28,123 nt of DNA from DATFLS01 sp964413425 (GTDB lineage: Bacteria > Fidelibacterota > JAANXI01): assembly GCA_964413425.1 (NCBI GenBank), contig CAYPST010000051.1, positions 1-28,123 of the forward strand, in the 5' to 3' direction. The position numbers were made by a program, and so were the translations under genes. This document shows positions 1-7,275 of this stretch, piece by piece; position 1 is the stretch's first letter, and each line of letters opens with the position of its first letter. Below the pieces are notes generated by a model. The model was not told where the DNA came from, did not search any database, and saw only the letters and a list, made by a program, of their open reading frames with translations.

Positions 1-189
1 CTGGGTAGCTATGTCTGGATGGGATAAGCGCTGAATGCATATAAGCGCGAAACCCACCCCAAGATAAGATTTCCCTCCCGATTTATCGGGACTGAAGGCT
101 TCCCGTAGACGACGGGATTGATAGGTCGCAGGTGTAAGTCCCGCAAGGGATTGAGCCGAGCGATACTAATAAGCCGTGCGGCTTAATCA
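1..189 (+). rRNA. rrl: 23S ribosomal RNA, 3' end (partial)
   Basis: This is the last ~190 nt of the large-subunit rRNA, including conserved 3'-terminal segments such as GATACTAATAAGCCGTGCGG and the closing GGCTTAATC near 181-189. The 5' part of the gene lies outside the window. The exact mature 3' end is estimated by analogy with the E. coli 23S end. A spacer of about 73 nt (190-262), with no tRNA visible in it, separates it from the 5S gene. Confidence 0.95.
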
Positions 190-262
190 CTATTCTTTTA
201 TCAGCCGAGGGGTTTAGTTCAGTGCAGTTATTTCCCACTCTTTTTTTCGTAGCATAGAACTT

Positions 263-380
263 TTCTGGTGACGATAGCGGAGGGGAAACACCTCTTTCCA
301 TTCCGAACAGAGAAGTAAAGTCCTCCTGCGCCGATGGTACTGCTCCGGAGACGGGGTGGAAGAGTAGGACGTTGCCAGGA
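263..380 (+). rRNA. rrf: 5S ribosomal RNA
   Basis: About 118 nt with the 5S layout: the 5' end TTCTGG pairs with the 3' end CCAGGA to form helix I (one G-U pair). The internal conserved parts CATTCCGAACAGAGAAGT and GCGCCGATGGTACTGC, and the late GAGTAGGACGTTGCCAGG, are all present and in order. It directly follows the 23S gene, as the last gene of the rRNA operon. Ends are set by the terminal helix and may be off by 1-2 nt. Confidence 0.95.
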
Positions 381-391
381 ATCTATACTCT

Positions 392-422
392 AGCCCCCCG
401 GACAATCCGGGGGGCTTTTTTT
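392..422 (+). terminator. Intrinsic terminator of the rRNA operon
   Basis: A perfect 11-bp inverted repeat AGCCCCCCGGA / TCCGGGGGGCT with a CAA loop is followed by a run of seven Ts. It lies 11 nt after the 5S 3' end, where an rRNA operon should stop. A second, much weaker hairpin (AG-CTCC-GAA-GGAG-G-CT then TTTT, 461-479) further down could be a backup, but it has a bulge and a short T run. Confidence 0.92.
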
Positions 423-771
423 CTAAATGTATTTGAAGTTGTTGAGAAAACACCTCGCCCAGCTCCGAAGGAGGCTTTTCGAGACAGGGAGGCTCCGAAG
501 CAGAGGTTGTGACTCAAAGGACGCCATAAAGATCCCCTGGGAAAAAGAAATAATCATAAAATATTTCCTCCTGTATTTCGAATCCGGCAATAACAGATTG
601 GTATGTTTACTCTGGACAGAATTTAGTGACTCCTGTGGAAAGCCCTATGTAGCTGCTGTTCCCGAGAATTGCCTTGCCTGGTGCATCCATTCTTCGTCAG
701 GTGAACTACAATTTGACAGTACAGCCCTCAGGCGATAAATTCATCACTGGAATAAAAATTGTAGAAATATT
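423..771. other. Intergenic region between rRNA operon and porX
   Basis: About 350 nt without a convincing gene. One 103-codon open frame (427-738) exists, but it has no ribosome binding site, begins inside the tail of the terminator and has an unremarkable composition, so I treat it as chance. The stretch holds a short bulged hairpin (461-479), two copies of GCTCCGAAG (462-470 and near 490), and a sigma70-like promoter at its downstream end. No tRNA or known small RNA was recognised. Confidence 0.6.
713..741 (+). promoter_or_regulatory. Candidate sigma70-type promoter for the porX operon
   Basis: A perfect -35 hexamer TTGACA (713-718) is followed, after a 17-nt spacer, by TAAATT (736-741, 4 of 6 matches to TATAAT). 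A start near 748 would give a short leader of about 24 nt before the porX ATG at 772. The Bacteroidetes-type -7 element TAnnTTTG is not seen here. There is no strong Shine-Dalgarno sequence in the leader. Confidence 0.55.
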
Positions 772-2352
772 ATGACTGTTCAACGACCAAGAGCCAGGAT
801 ATTGTGGGCGGATGATGAAATGGACCTGCTGCAATCGCACCGGCTCTTTCTGAAAGAGAAGGGGTATATGGTTAACGGGGTGACGAACGGAGACGATGCA
901 GTCGGGGAGGTGGCCTCGGGGAATTATGACCTGGTGTTGTTGGATGAGATGATGCCGGGGAAAGATGGATTAACCACGCTCATGGAGATTAAAGAAACGG
1001 ATCCGGGTGTCCCGGTTATCATGATCACCAAGAATAAAGAAGAATCCCTGATGGAGGAAGCCATCGGCGCGAAAATAGCCGACTACCTGACCAAGCCGGT
1101 GAATCCGAGCCAGATTTTGCTCGCCTGCAAGAAGATTCTGGAAAGCACCCAAATATCAGGCGAGCAGGCGTCTCGAAAATATGTACGAGAGTTCAACGAC
1201 ATCGCTCAACTCCTGTACGGGAAACCCGACATCCGGGAGTGGATTACAATTCATTCCAGACTTTCCCAGTGGGAAAATGAATTTGATGATTTGCCGGGCA
1301 TCGGTTTACAGCAGACTCTCGCAGATCAGCGCAAGGAATGTGATATTGAGTTTGGCAAGTATTTCGAAGAGCATTATTTGAATTGGCTCCATACCAGAGA
1401 ATCGTCACGGCCTCCGTTATCCATTGATATTGTGAAAAACTGGGTGGTTCCGCATCTTCACAACAATGAAAAAGTCGTGTTTATCGTAATTGACTGCCTG
1501 CGGCTGGATCAGTGGCTAACAATCGAGGAGATGTTATACCAGGACTTTCGGATTAAGAAAGACTACTACTACTCAATTGTACCCACAGCAACTCCGTATT
1601 CGCGTAATGCCATCTTCAGTGGATATTTTCCTCGCCAGATTCAGGAGCAATATACTGAAATTTGGGAGCAGTCCGAAGATGATGATACCAGCATGAACCG
1701 GTTCGAGCATGAGTTCCTTCTGAACCTGCTGCAGCAGTACGACATTGATGTCTCGAAGGGCAGCAAATATATCAAGGTGGTGGACAGCGAGCAGGGACGC
1801 TCGGTCGAAAGTAATTTTCGCACACTTATGCATTCCCCGTTGATTGCGCTGGTTATTAACTTTGTCGATATACTGGCTCATCAGCGCTCACAATCTGATT
1901 TCCTCCAGGAAATTGTGCCGGATGAAGCGGGATATCGTACAACGGTCCGGGCATGGTTCGAACATTCCTGGCTGTTACAGGTCTTGAAGCAGCTGAGCAA
2001 GAGTGACTACCGGGTGGTGATCACCACGGATCATGGGAGTATCCGGGTGCGAAAACCCGCCATAGTCAAGGCGGACAGGGAGGCGTCCCCAAATATTCGG
2101 TACAAGTATGGGCGCAATCTGAATACCGACCCGAAACAGGCAGTATTCATCGGAGAACCGGATGATTATCGCCTTCCTTCGCGTGGAATCAATACAACCT
2201 ATTTATTGGCAAAAGAGCAGTACTATTTCGTCTATCCGACAGAGTATAATAAATATCGAAATAAGTTCTATAATACCTTTCAGCACGGTGGTGTCTCTCT
2301 GGAAGAGGTGGTTCTCCCGGTCGTAACCTTAGAACCCAAAGGCAGGTCATAG
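772..2352 (+). CDS. porX: PorX-type response regulator with PglZ/alkaline-phosphatase domain
   Basis: Cytoplasmic two-domain regulator. Residues ~8-125 form a receiver domain: acidic pair D14/D15, phospho-acceptor D58 in LVLLDEMMPG, T86 and K108. A helical linker follows. From ~220 on comes a PglZ/alkaline-phosphatase-like domain whose expected metal and nucleophile residues are all visible: D241 (VIDCLRLD), T272 (PTATPYSR), D366 and H370 (FVDILAH), D420-H421 (TTDHGS) and H505 (FQHGGVSLEE). Length (526) fits PorX of Porphyromonas (~520). In that family PorX, with its kinase PorY, controls type IX secretion, and the effector domain hydrolyses nucleotide/oligonucleotide phosphoesters. Neither porY nor T9SS structural genes are in the window, which is usual because porX is generally unlinked. 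It is the first gene of the compact run, 2 nt before tsaE. An orthologous role in T9SS control is inference. Confidence 0.9.
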   Translation: MTVQRPRARILWADDEMDLLQSHRLFLKEKGYMVNGVTNGDDAVGEVASGNYDLVLLDEMMPGKDGLTTLMEIKETDPGVPVIMITKNKEESLMEEAIGAKIADYLTKPVNPSQILLACKKILESTQISGEQASRKYVREFNDIAQLLYGKPDIREWITIHSRLSQWENEFDDLPGIGLQQTLADQRKECDIEFGKYFEEHYLNWLHTRESSRPPLSIDIVKNWVVPHLHNNEKVVFIVIDCLRLDQWLTIEEMLYQDFRIKKDYYYSIVPTATPYSRNAIFSGYFPRQIQEQYTEIWEQSEDDDTSMNRFEHEFLLNLLQQYDIDVSKGSKYIKVVDSEQGRSVESNFRTLMHSPLIALVINFVDILAHQRSQSDFLQEIVPDEAGYRTTVRAWFEHSWLLQVLKQLSKSDYRVVITTDHGSIRVRKPAIVKADREASPNIRYKYGRNLNTDPKQAVFIGEPDDYRLPSRGINTTYLLAKEQYYFVYPTEYNKYRNKFYNTFQHGGVSLEEVVLPVVTLEPKGRS

Positions 2353-2354
2353 CT

Positions 2355-2813
2355 GTGCAGATCACCTGGGAAAGTACTTCCGTTGAAGAAACGCAGGAAC
2401 TGGCGGCCCGCATGGCGAAGCAGGCGGAGCCAGGTGATATCTTTGCATTATATGGTCAATTGGCCAGCGGAAAAACCACCTTCGTCCAGGGATTTTGTGC
2501 GGCCCGTGGGATAAGGGCTCCGGTCAATAGCCCGACCTTTACTTTAATTAACGAATATCCCGGCGATGTACCTGTGTATCATTTCGATTGTTATCGACTG
2601 TCCGGCGAGAGCGAGATGCCTTCCCTGGGATATGAAGAATATTTCTTTGGTCAGGGCATTGTGCTGATTGAATGGGCTGACCGGATTGCTCCGCTACTCC
2701 CGGACTATACAATCCATGTGAGGTTTGAGCATAACTTTTCGCGGGAGGACTCCCGGACCATTCACCTTGAGAGTGCGAAACACCGGGAGAAATTATGCGT
2801 CTCCTGGCCATAG
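2355..2813 (+). CDS. tsaE: tRNA threonylcarbamoyladenosine (t6A) synthesis ATPase TsaE
   Basis: Small P-loop ATPase of the TsaB-TsaD-TsaE machine, which transfers threonylcarbamoyl to A37 of ANN-decoding tRNAs. The Walker A motif is at residues 34-42 (GQLASGKTT); the more usual form is GDLGAGKTT, so this copy has Q for D and A for G but keeps GKTT. The family segments SPTFTLINEY, HFDCYRL and LIEWADR follow in the normal order. Length 152 is typical. The start is GTG at 2355, 2 nt after the porX stop; no better in-frame start precedes the conserved region. The 3' end overlaps tsaB by 19 nt, pointing to coupled translation with its partner subunit. tsaD is not in this window. Confidence 0.93.
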   Translation: MQITWESTSVEETQELAARMAKQAEPGDIFALYGQLASGKTTFVQGFCAARGIRAPVNSPTFTLINEYPGDVPVYHFDCYRLSGESEMPSLGYEEYFFGQGIVLIEWADRIAPLLPDYTIHVRFEHNFSREDSRTIHLESAKHREKLCVSWP

Positions 2814-3505
2814 AGACGGCCACCGATATCTGCAGTGTGGCACTGTTCGACGGGAAGCGGCTGCTCTCGGAGGGCACCGTGCATCTCCCGAAGAAGCACG
2901 CTGAGTTGTTGATCATGCTCATTCAACAGCAATTGCGGAATGCGGAAACCGATCTCGAGACTCTCGATGCGGTGGCGGTTTCAATCGGACCGGGCTCGTT
3001 CACAGGCTTACGGATTGGGGTGAGTACGGCAAAGGGATTGATTTACCAGCACAATACTGACATGCTGGCCGTCCCCACACTTGCGGCATCCGCCTGGAGT
3101 GTGCGGGGAGCTGCCGAGAAAGTGGCGGTGATTCATCATTCGCACCGTGATTATTATTTTTATGCCGTGTATCAGGTGGTACCGGTGCTGCTGGAGATCA
3201 CCGGTCCTGTTCGCGAAGAATTACCTGCTATTCTGCAAAAAATGGATACTGACCTCCCGGTGGTTGTTCAAGCCCCCCAGGAGAAAGATTTGGGAAAGAG
3301 AAGGAGTCTGAAGAATAACATATTAAGTACAAATGCGGTTCAGGCCAGGTATGTCGGAACACTTGCCGGATACCAACCGGAACAGTGGCGCGTGCGGGAG
3401 CCGTACCACCTGGAGCCGGAATATCTGCGTGAGTATCAAGCGGTAAAATATCAGAATCCGCTTCTCCCGAAGGGATTCTTCGAAAAACCAGATAGACAAA
3501 CATGA
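2795..3505 (+). CDS. tsaB: t6A synthesis complex subunit TsaB
   Basis: ASKHA-fold, catalytically inactive paralogue of TsaD that scaffolds the t6A complex. The N-terminal phosphate-loop-like segment LLAIETATDICSVAL (residues 3-17) and the family hallmark SIGPGSFTGLRIGVSTAKGL (about 63-82) are clear. The C-terminal half is more divergent, as usual for TsaB. Length 236 fits the family (~220-240). The ATG at 2795 lies inside tsaE, and the tsaB stop TGA overlaps the rimI start (ATGA, 3502-3505), so tsaE-tsaB-rimI look translationally linked. Confidence 0.93.
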   Translation: MRLLAIETATDICSVALFDGKRLLSEGTVHLPKKHAELLIMLIQQQLRNAETDLETLDAVAVSIGPGSFTGLRIGVSTAKGLIYQHNTDMLAVPTLAASAWSVRGAAEKVAVIHHSHRDYYFYAVYQVVPVLLEITGPVREELPAILQKMDTDLPVVVQAPQEKDLGKRRSLKNNILSTNAVQARYVGTLAGYQPEQWRVREPYHLEPEYLREYQAVKYQNPLLPKGFFEKPDRQT

Positions 3506-4032
3506 TTTCCTCGTTTGAACGTTTGTCTGAGATGGAATCAACAGAATCGCAAACATATAATATTCGAAAGATGACTCCTGCTGATTTGCCTCAGGTGCTT
3601 GCTATTGAACGACAATGTTTTGAAGAACCCTGGTCGAAGAAAGTATTTCTCCAGAGTATGGAGATGGGTAAAAGTGCATTCTGTTTGGTGGCCACGCTGC
3701 AGGAACGGGTTGTGGGTTTTATAATCGCATGGTATATTCCCCCATATTCGGAAGAACCCAGTGAGCTGCATATTCACAATATTGCGGTTGCTCCGATGAT
3801 GCAGAGGCAAGGGATAGGGAAACAATTGCTGCTGCAGACAGTGGAAGGTGCTATAGAGGACTCACGCGACGTATGCCTGGTCAGTTTGGAAGTGCGGGAA
3901 TCGAATACCAGTGCGCAGGGATTTTATCGGGCCCTGGGATTTGGTGTGACAGGAATCCGTCCTCGTTATTACAACGACGAGGGGGCTCTCTTAATGGAAG
4001 CCCGCTATGAAGATGTTTTAAACAGCAGATGA
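3502..4032 (+). CDS. rimI: Ribosomal-protein-alanine N-acetyltransferase RimI (GNAT)
   Basis: GNAT-fold acetyltransferase; the family acetylates the N-terminal alanine of ribosomal protein S18 and other proteins. The acetyl-CoA loop is visible as IAVAPMMQRQGIGKQLLL, and the RimI signatures LEVRESNTSAQGFYRALGF and RPRYYNDEGALLME close the domain. The ATG at 3502 overlaps the tsaB stop by 4 nt; a second in-frame ATG at 3532 would remove 10 residues ahead of the conserved core and is a reasonable alternative. Neighbourhood with tsaB/tsaE is common for rimI, which supports RimI over a generic GNAT. Confidence 0.88.
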   Translation: MISSFERLSEMESTESQTYNIRKMTPADLPQVLAIERQCFEEPWSKKVFLQSMEMGKSAFCLVATLQERVVGFIIAWYIPPYSEEPSELHIHNIAVAPMMQRQGIGKQLLLQTVEGAIEDSRDVCLVSLEVRESNTSAQGFYRALGFGVTGIRPRYYNDEGALLMEARYEDVLNSR

Positions 4033-4047
4033 GAATGAGCGGACGCT

Positions 4048-4932
4048 ATGGACTGGTTTCGTCGAGTGAAAAAAAGTATTTTTCCAACCGAGAAAAAAGA
4101 GATCCCGGATGGACTGTGGGTAAAGTGTGATGGGTGTCACGAGATCATTTATAAAAAGGAACTGGCGAAAAATCACCACGTCTGTCATAAATGTAACCAT
4201 CATTTTCGGATCGGCAGCCTGGAGTATATTAATATTTTATTGGACGAGGGGAGCTGGGGGGAGTTCAATAGTCATATTCGGTCGATAGACTCTCTCGATT
4301 TCAAGGCATCGAAACGATATGCCGATCAGTTAAAAAGTGCCCGTCATAAAACCAATATGGAAGAGGCTGTCCGGACAGTCTTAGGAAAAATCAATGACCA
4401 GCCGGTAGTGATGGCTGTGATGGATTTTTCCTTCATTGGAGGTTCTATGGGATCAGTGGTGGGAGAGAAAATCTCGCGTGCCATTGACAAGGCCCGGGAG
4501 GAGAAGCTGCCCCTGGTGATACTCTCGGCGTCAGGAGGGGCTCGAATGATGGAGGGAGCCCTGTCCCTGATGCAAATGGCGAAGACCAGTGCCAAACTTG
4601 CCCTCTTTAGTGATACGGGCTTGCCGTATATCTCACTCTTAACGCATCCCACAACCGGGGGCGTGACCGCCAGTTACGCCATGCTGGGTGATTTTATCGT
4701 GGCAGAACCGGGAGCGCTTATCGGATTTGCCGGTCCCCGCGTCATTAAACAGACCATTGGACAGGATTTACCCGAGGGATTTCAACGCGCCGAATTTCTA
4801 TTGGAAAAGGGGTTTGTGGATCGGGTTGTTGAGCGAAAAGACCTGAAAAAGGAATTGACCCGGATCCTGGGGTTCTGTTTATTTGAGGATGTAACACAAC
4901 CAGAGGAAAATCTGAATATCGAGAATGAGTGA
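4048..4932 (+). CDS. accD: Acetyl-CoA carboxylase carboxyltransferase subunit beta
   Basis: Beta half of the carboxyltransferase that makes malonyl-CoA, the first committed step of fatty acid synthesis. An N-terminal Cys4 zinc ribbon (C27, C30, C46, C49) is complete. The crotonase-like carboxyltransferase domain shows GGSMGSVVGEKISRA, LSASGGARMMEGALSLMQ and HPTTGGVTASYAMLGD. Length 294 fits the bacterial single-domain form; the alpha subunit (accA) must be elsewhere. The start ATG lies 15 nt after rimI and the last 8 nt overlap surE. No strong ribosome binding site is visible. Confidence 0.96.
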   Translation: MDWFRRVKKSIFPTEKKEIPDGLWVKCDGCHEIIYKKELAKNHHVCHKCNHHFRIGSLEYINILLDEGSWGEFNSHIRSIDSLDFKASKRYADQLKSARHKTNMEEAVRTVLGKINDQPVVMAVMDFSFIGGSMGSVVGEKISRAIDKAREEKLPLVILSASGGARMMEGALSLMQMAKTSAKLALFSDTGLPYISLLTHPTTGGVTASYAMLGDFIVAEPGALIGFAGPRVIKQTIGQDLPEGFQRAEFLLEKGFVDRVVERKDLKKELTRILGFCLFEDVTQPEENLNIENE

Positions 4933-5725
4933 CCGCCCGTTTATCCTGGTAACCAATGATGATGGCATTAATGCACCTGGGATCGAAGCCCTGTACCAGA
5001 GCATGCGTGAAATCGGCGATGTGGCGGTGGTTGCCCCTGATAGAGAAATGAGCGCAGCGGGCCATGCGATTACTCTCTCTCATCCCTTGCGTGCATCGGA
5101 AGTGGAACTCAAAGGGGGCCTTGCCGGGTATGCGGTGAACGGAACCCCGGCTGATTGCGTCAAAATTGCCGTGAAAGCCATTTTAGACCGGGTGCCTGAT
5201 CTGGTGGTATCCGGTATTAATCTGGGCAATAACACGGGGATTAATGTCATTTACAGCGGGACGGTTTCCGCAGCAACGGAAGGCGTCATCCTGGGAATCC
5301 CCGGGATTGCATTTTCGCTGGCGACTTATGAGCATCCCGACTTCAGTGCTGCCGGGACAATTGCCGGATATCTCTCACGGGAGGTGCTTGAAAAAGGATT
5401 ACCGGAAAACACGCTGCTGAATGTCAACATTCCGGCAGTTCCGATGGAGGAGATTCAGGGAATCCGGGTGACGAAACAGGGAAAGTGTTTATTCAATGAG
5501 AGATTTGACAAACGGGTTGATCCAAGAAAAAAGACGTACTACTGGATGACCGGAGAGCGGCGCCCAATCGAGGAAGAGGAAGACGCCGATGAACGGGTGG
5601 TCCGGGAGGGGTTCGTCTCGGTTACTCCTATCCAGTATGATCTTACTCATTATAATTTTATGGAGAACCTCAAACAATGGCCGGTATTTTTAAATGGTAA
5701 GTTCGATATAAGAGAGAGACAGTGA
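4925..5725 (+). CDS. surE: 5'/3'-nucleotidase SurE
   Basis: Metal-dependent nucleoside monophosphate phosphatase of the SurE family. Expected active-site elements are present: the double Asp in ILVTNDDGINAPG (D12-D13), the Ser in PDREMSAAGH, and the Asn in SGINLGNNTG with the following YSGTVSAATEG. Length 266 is typical. It begins inside accD (8-nt overlap), and its stop overlaps the GTG start of guaA (GTGA, 5722-5725). The family removes phosphate from purine nucleotides, so its coupling to GMP synthase is notable. A C-terminal acidic patch (EEEEDADE) precedes the last strand. Confidence 0.95.
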   Translation: MSDRPFILVTNDDGINAPGIEALYQSMREIGDVAVVAPDREMSAAGHAITLSHPLRASEVELKGGLAGYAVNGTPADCVKIAVKAILDRVPDLVVSGINLGNNTGINVIYSGTVSAATEGVILGIPGIAFSLATYEHPDFSAAGTIAGYLSREVLEKGLPENTLLNVNIPAVPMEEIQGIRVTKQGKCLFNERFDKRVDPRKKTYYWMTGERRPIEEEEDADERVVREGFVSVTPIQYDLTHYNFMENLKQWPVFLNGKFDIRERQ

Positions 5726-7254
5726 GTGACACTATTGCCATTATTGATTTTGGCTCGCAATACACCCAGCTTATCGCCAGGCGGATTCGGGAACTGGGCG
5801 TATTTTCCAGGATTTATCCGCCGTCGGTCAGCGCAGAAGGCTTGCAGCAAGCACAGCCGGCCGGCATTATTTTTTCCGGCGGTCCGGCTTCCATCGATGA
5901 CCTGGATGCCCCGCATCCGGATCAGGCAATTTTAGACCTTGACATCCCCATCCTGGGGATCTGTTATGGAATGCACTGGCTGGCGCATTATGAAGGCGGT
6001 TCGGTCCATCATAGTACACGACGGGAATATGGGAAGGCAATCCTCTTACTGGAACGGGAGTCGCCACTCCTGCCTGCCACGGCGGACCAGACACAAGTGT
6101 GGATGAGTCACGGGGATCACGTGGAGGTACCGCCCGCGAATTACGAGGTGCTTGCCCGCAGTGACGGAGTTACTGCTGCTATTGGATCTGAGCAGCAACG
6201 GCGATACGCCCTGCAATTTCATCCGGAAGTCACTCATACCACCTATGGAACAGAAATTTTGCGGCACTTTTTATTCCGGGTGACTGGCTGCCAGGGGACC
6301 TGGACACCGGAGGAGTTTATCTCAACCGCCGTTGAGCAGCTGAAAGAAACCGTGGGCGAAGGTTCTGTAATTTGTGCGGTGAGCGGTGGGGTGGATAGCT
6401 CTGTCATGGCTGTCTTATTAAATGAAGCGGTTGGCGATCGGACCCATCCGGTTTTCATTGATACAGGGTTGCTTCGCTATGATGATAGCGAGAATGTGAC
6501 GGAAATTTTGTCCAAACAATTACAAATACCTATTCGCTGCCACGATGCGTCTGAAAAATTCCTGCGAGCGCTGCAGGACGTGACAGATCCGGAAGAGAAG
6601 CGCAGAATTATCGGTCATCAATTTATCGAGGAATTTCAGAATATTGCGGAGGAATTCGAAGATCTGCAGTTTCTGGCTCAGGGAACGCTGTATCCCGATG
6701 TCATCGAGAGTCAAACCGTCACCGGACCATCGGCAACCATCAAAACACATCATAATGTCGGGGGATTGCCTGACACGATGAACCTCACGCTGGTGGAACC
6801 GTTCCGGGAAATGTTTAAAGATGAAGTGCGAGAAATAGGAAGATTACTCGGCATCCCGGATCGGATTCTGGAGCGGCATCCCTTTCCCGGACCGGGGTTA
6901 GCGGTTCGCATTCTTGGTTCAGTGACGAAGGAACGATTGAAAATGGTTCGGGATGCGGATCGTATTTTCACACAAGCACTGCATACATACCAGGAATATC
7001 GCAAGGTGTGGCAGGCGTTAACGGTCTTGTTACCGGTGAATACGGTCGGTGTCATGGGAGATCGCCGCACCTATGAGCACGTCATCGTGTTGCGGGCTGT
7101 GGTGAGTGTGGACGGCATGACCGCTGATTGGGCGCGTTTACCCGACGAGCTCCTGCAGGAAGTCTCCTCAAGTATTGTGAACCAGGTCACTGGAGTGAAC
7201 CGGGTTGTGTATGATATTACCTCAAAACCACCGGGAACCATCGAATGGGAATAA
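5722..7254 (+). CDS. guaA: GMP synthase (glutamine-hydrolysing)
   Basis: Converts XMP to GMP with ATP and glutamine. The N-terminal class I glutamine amidotransferase domain (~5-190) has nucleophile C81 and partners H167 and E169 (FHPEVTH). The ATP-pyrophosphatase domain has its P-loop at 221-227 (SGGVDSS). The C-terminal dimerisation domain carries HPFPGPGLAVRILG and ends in KPPGTIEWE, as expected. Length 510 is usual. The nucleophile-elbow motif reads GICYGMH rather than the GxCxGMQ I expect in this family (H85 in place of Q). The start is GTG at 5722, coupled to surE; MSDTIAIIDFGSQY is the normal N-terminus, supporting this start. Confidence 0.97.
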   Translation: MSDTIAIIDFGSQYTQLIARRIRELGVFSRIYPPSVSAEGLQQAQPAGIIFSGGPASIDDLDAPHPDQAILDLDIPILGICYGMHWLAHYEGGSVHHSTRREYGKAILLLERESPLLPATADQTQVWMSHGDHVEVPPANYEVLARSDGVTAAIGSEQQRRYALQFHPEVTHTTYGTEILRHFLFRVTGCQGTWTPEEFISTAVEQLKETVGEGSVICAVSGGVDSSVMAVLLNEAVGDRTHPVFIDTGLLRYDDSENVTEILSKQLQIPIRCHDASEKFLRALQDVTDPEEKRRIIGHQFIEEFQNIAEEFEDLQFLAQGTLYPDVIESQTVTGPSATIKTHHNVGGLPDTMNLTLVEPFREMFKDEVREIGRLLGIPDRILERHPFPGPGLAVRILGSVTKERLKMVRDADRIFTQALHTYQEYRKVWQALTVLLPVNTVGVMGDRRTYEHVIVLRAVVSVDGMTADWARLPDELLQEVSSSIVNQVTGVNRVVYDITSKPPGTIEWE

Positions 7255-7275
7255 AGGAGTGAACGGGAGCACAGC

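Noticed and set aside
190..262. tRNA gene in the 23S-5S spacer
   Set aside because: The spacer is 73 nt and shows neither an acceptor stem nor the T-loop consensus.
427..738. 103-codon open frame between the 5S terminator and porX
   Set aside because: It starts within the terminator tail, has no ribosome binding site or recognisable family, and overlaps the promoter at 713-741.
7255..7275. glmS ribozyme upstream of glmS
   Set aside because: Only 21 nt separate guaA and glmS, and no ribozyme core is present.
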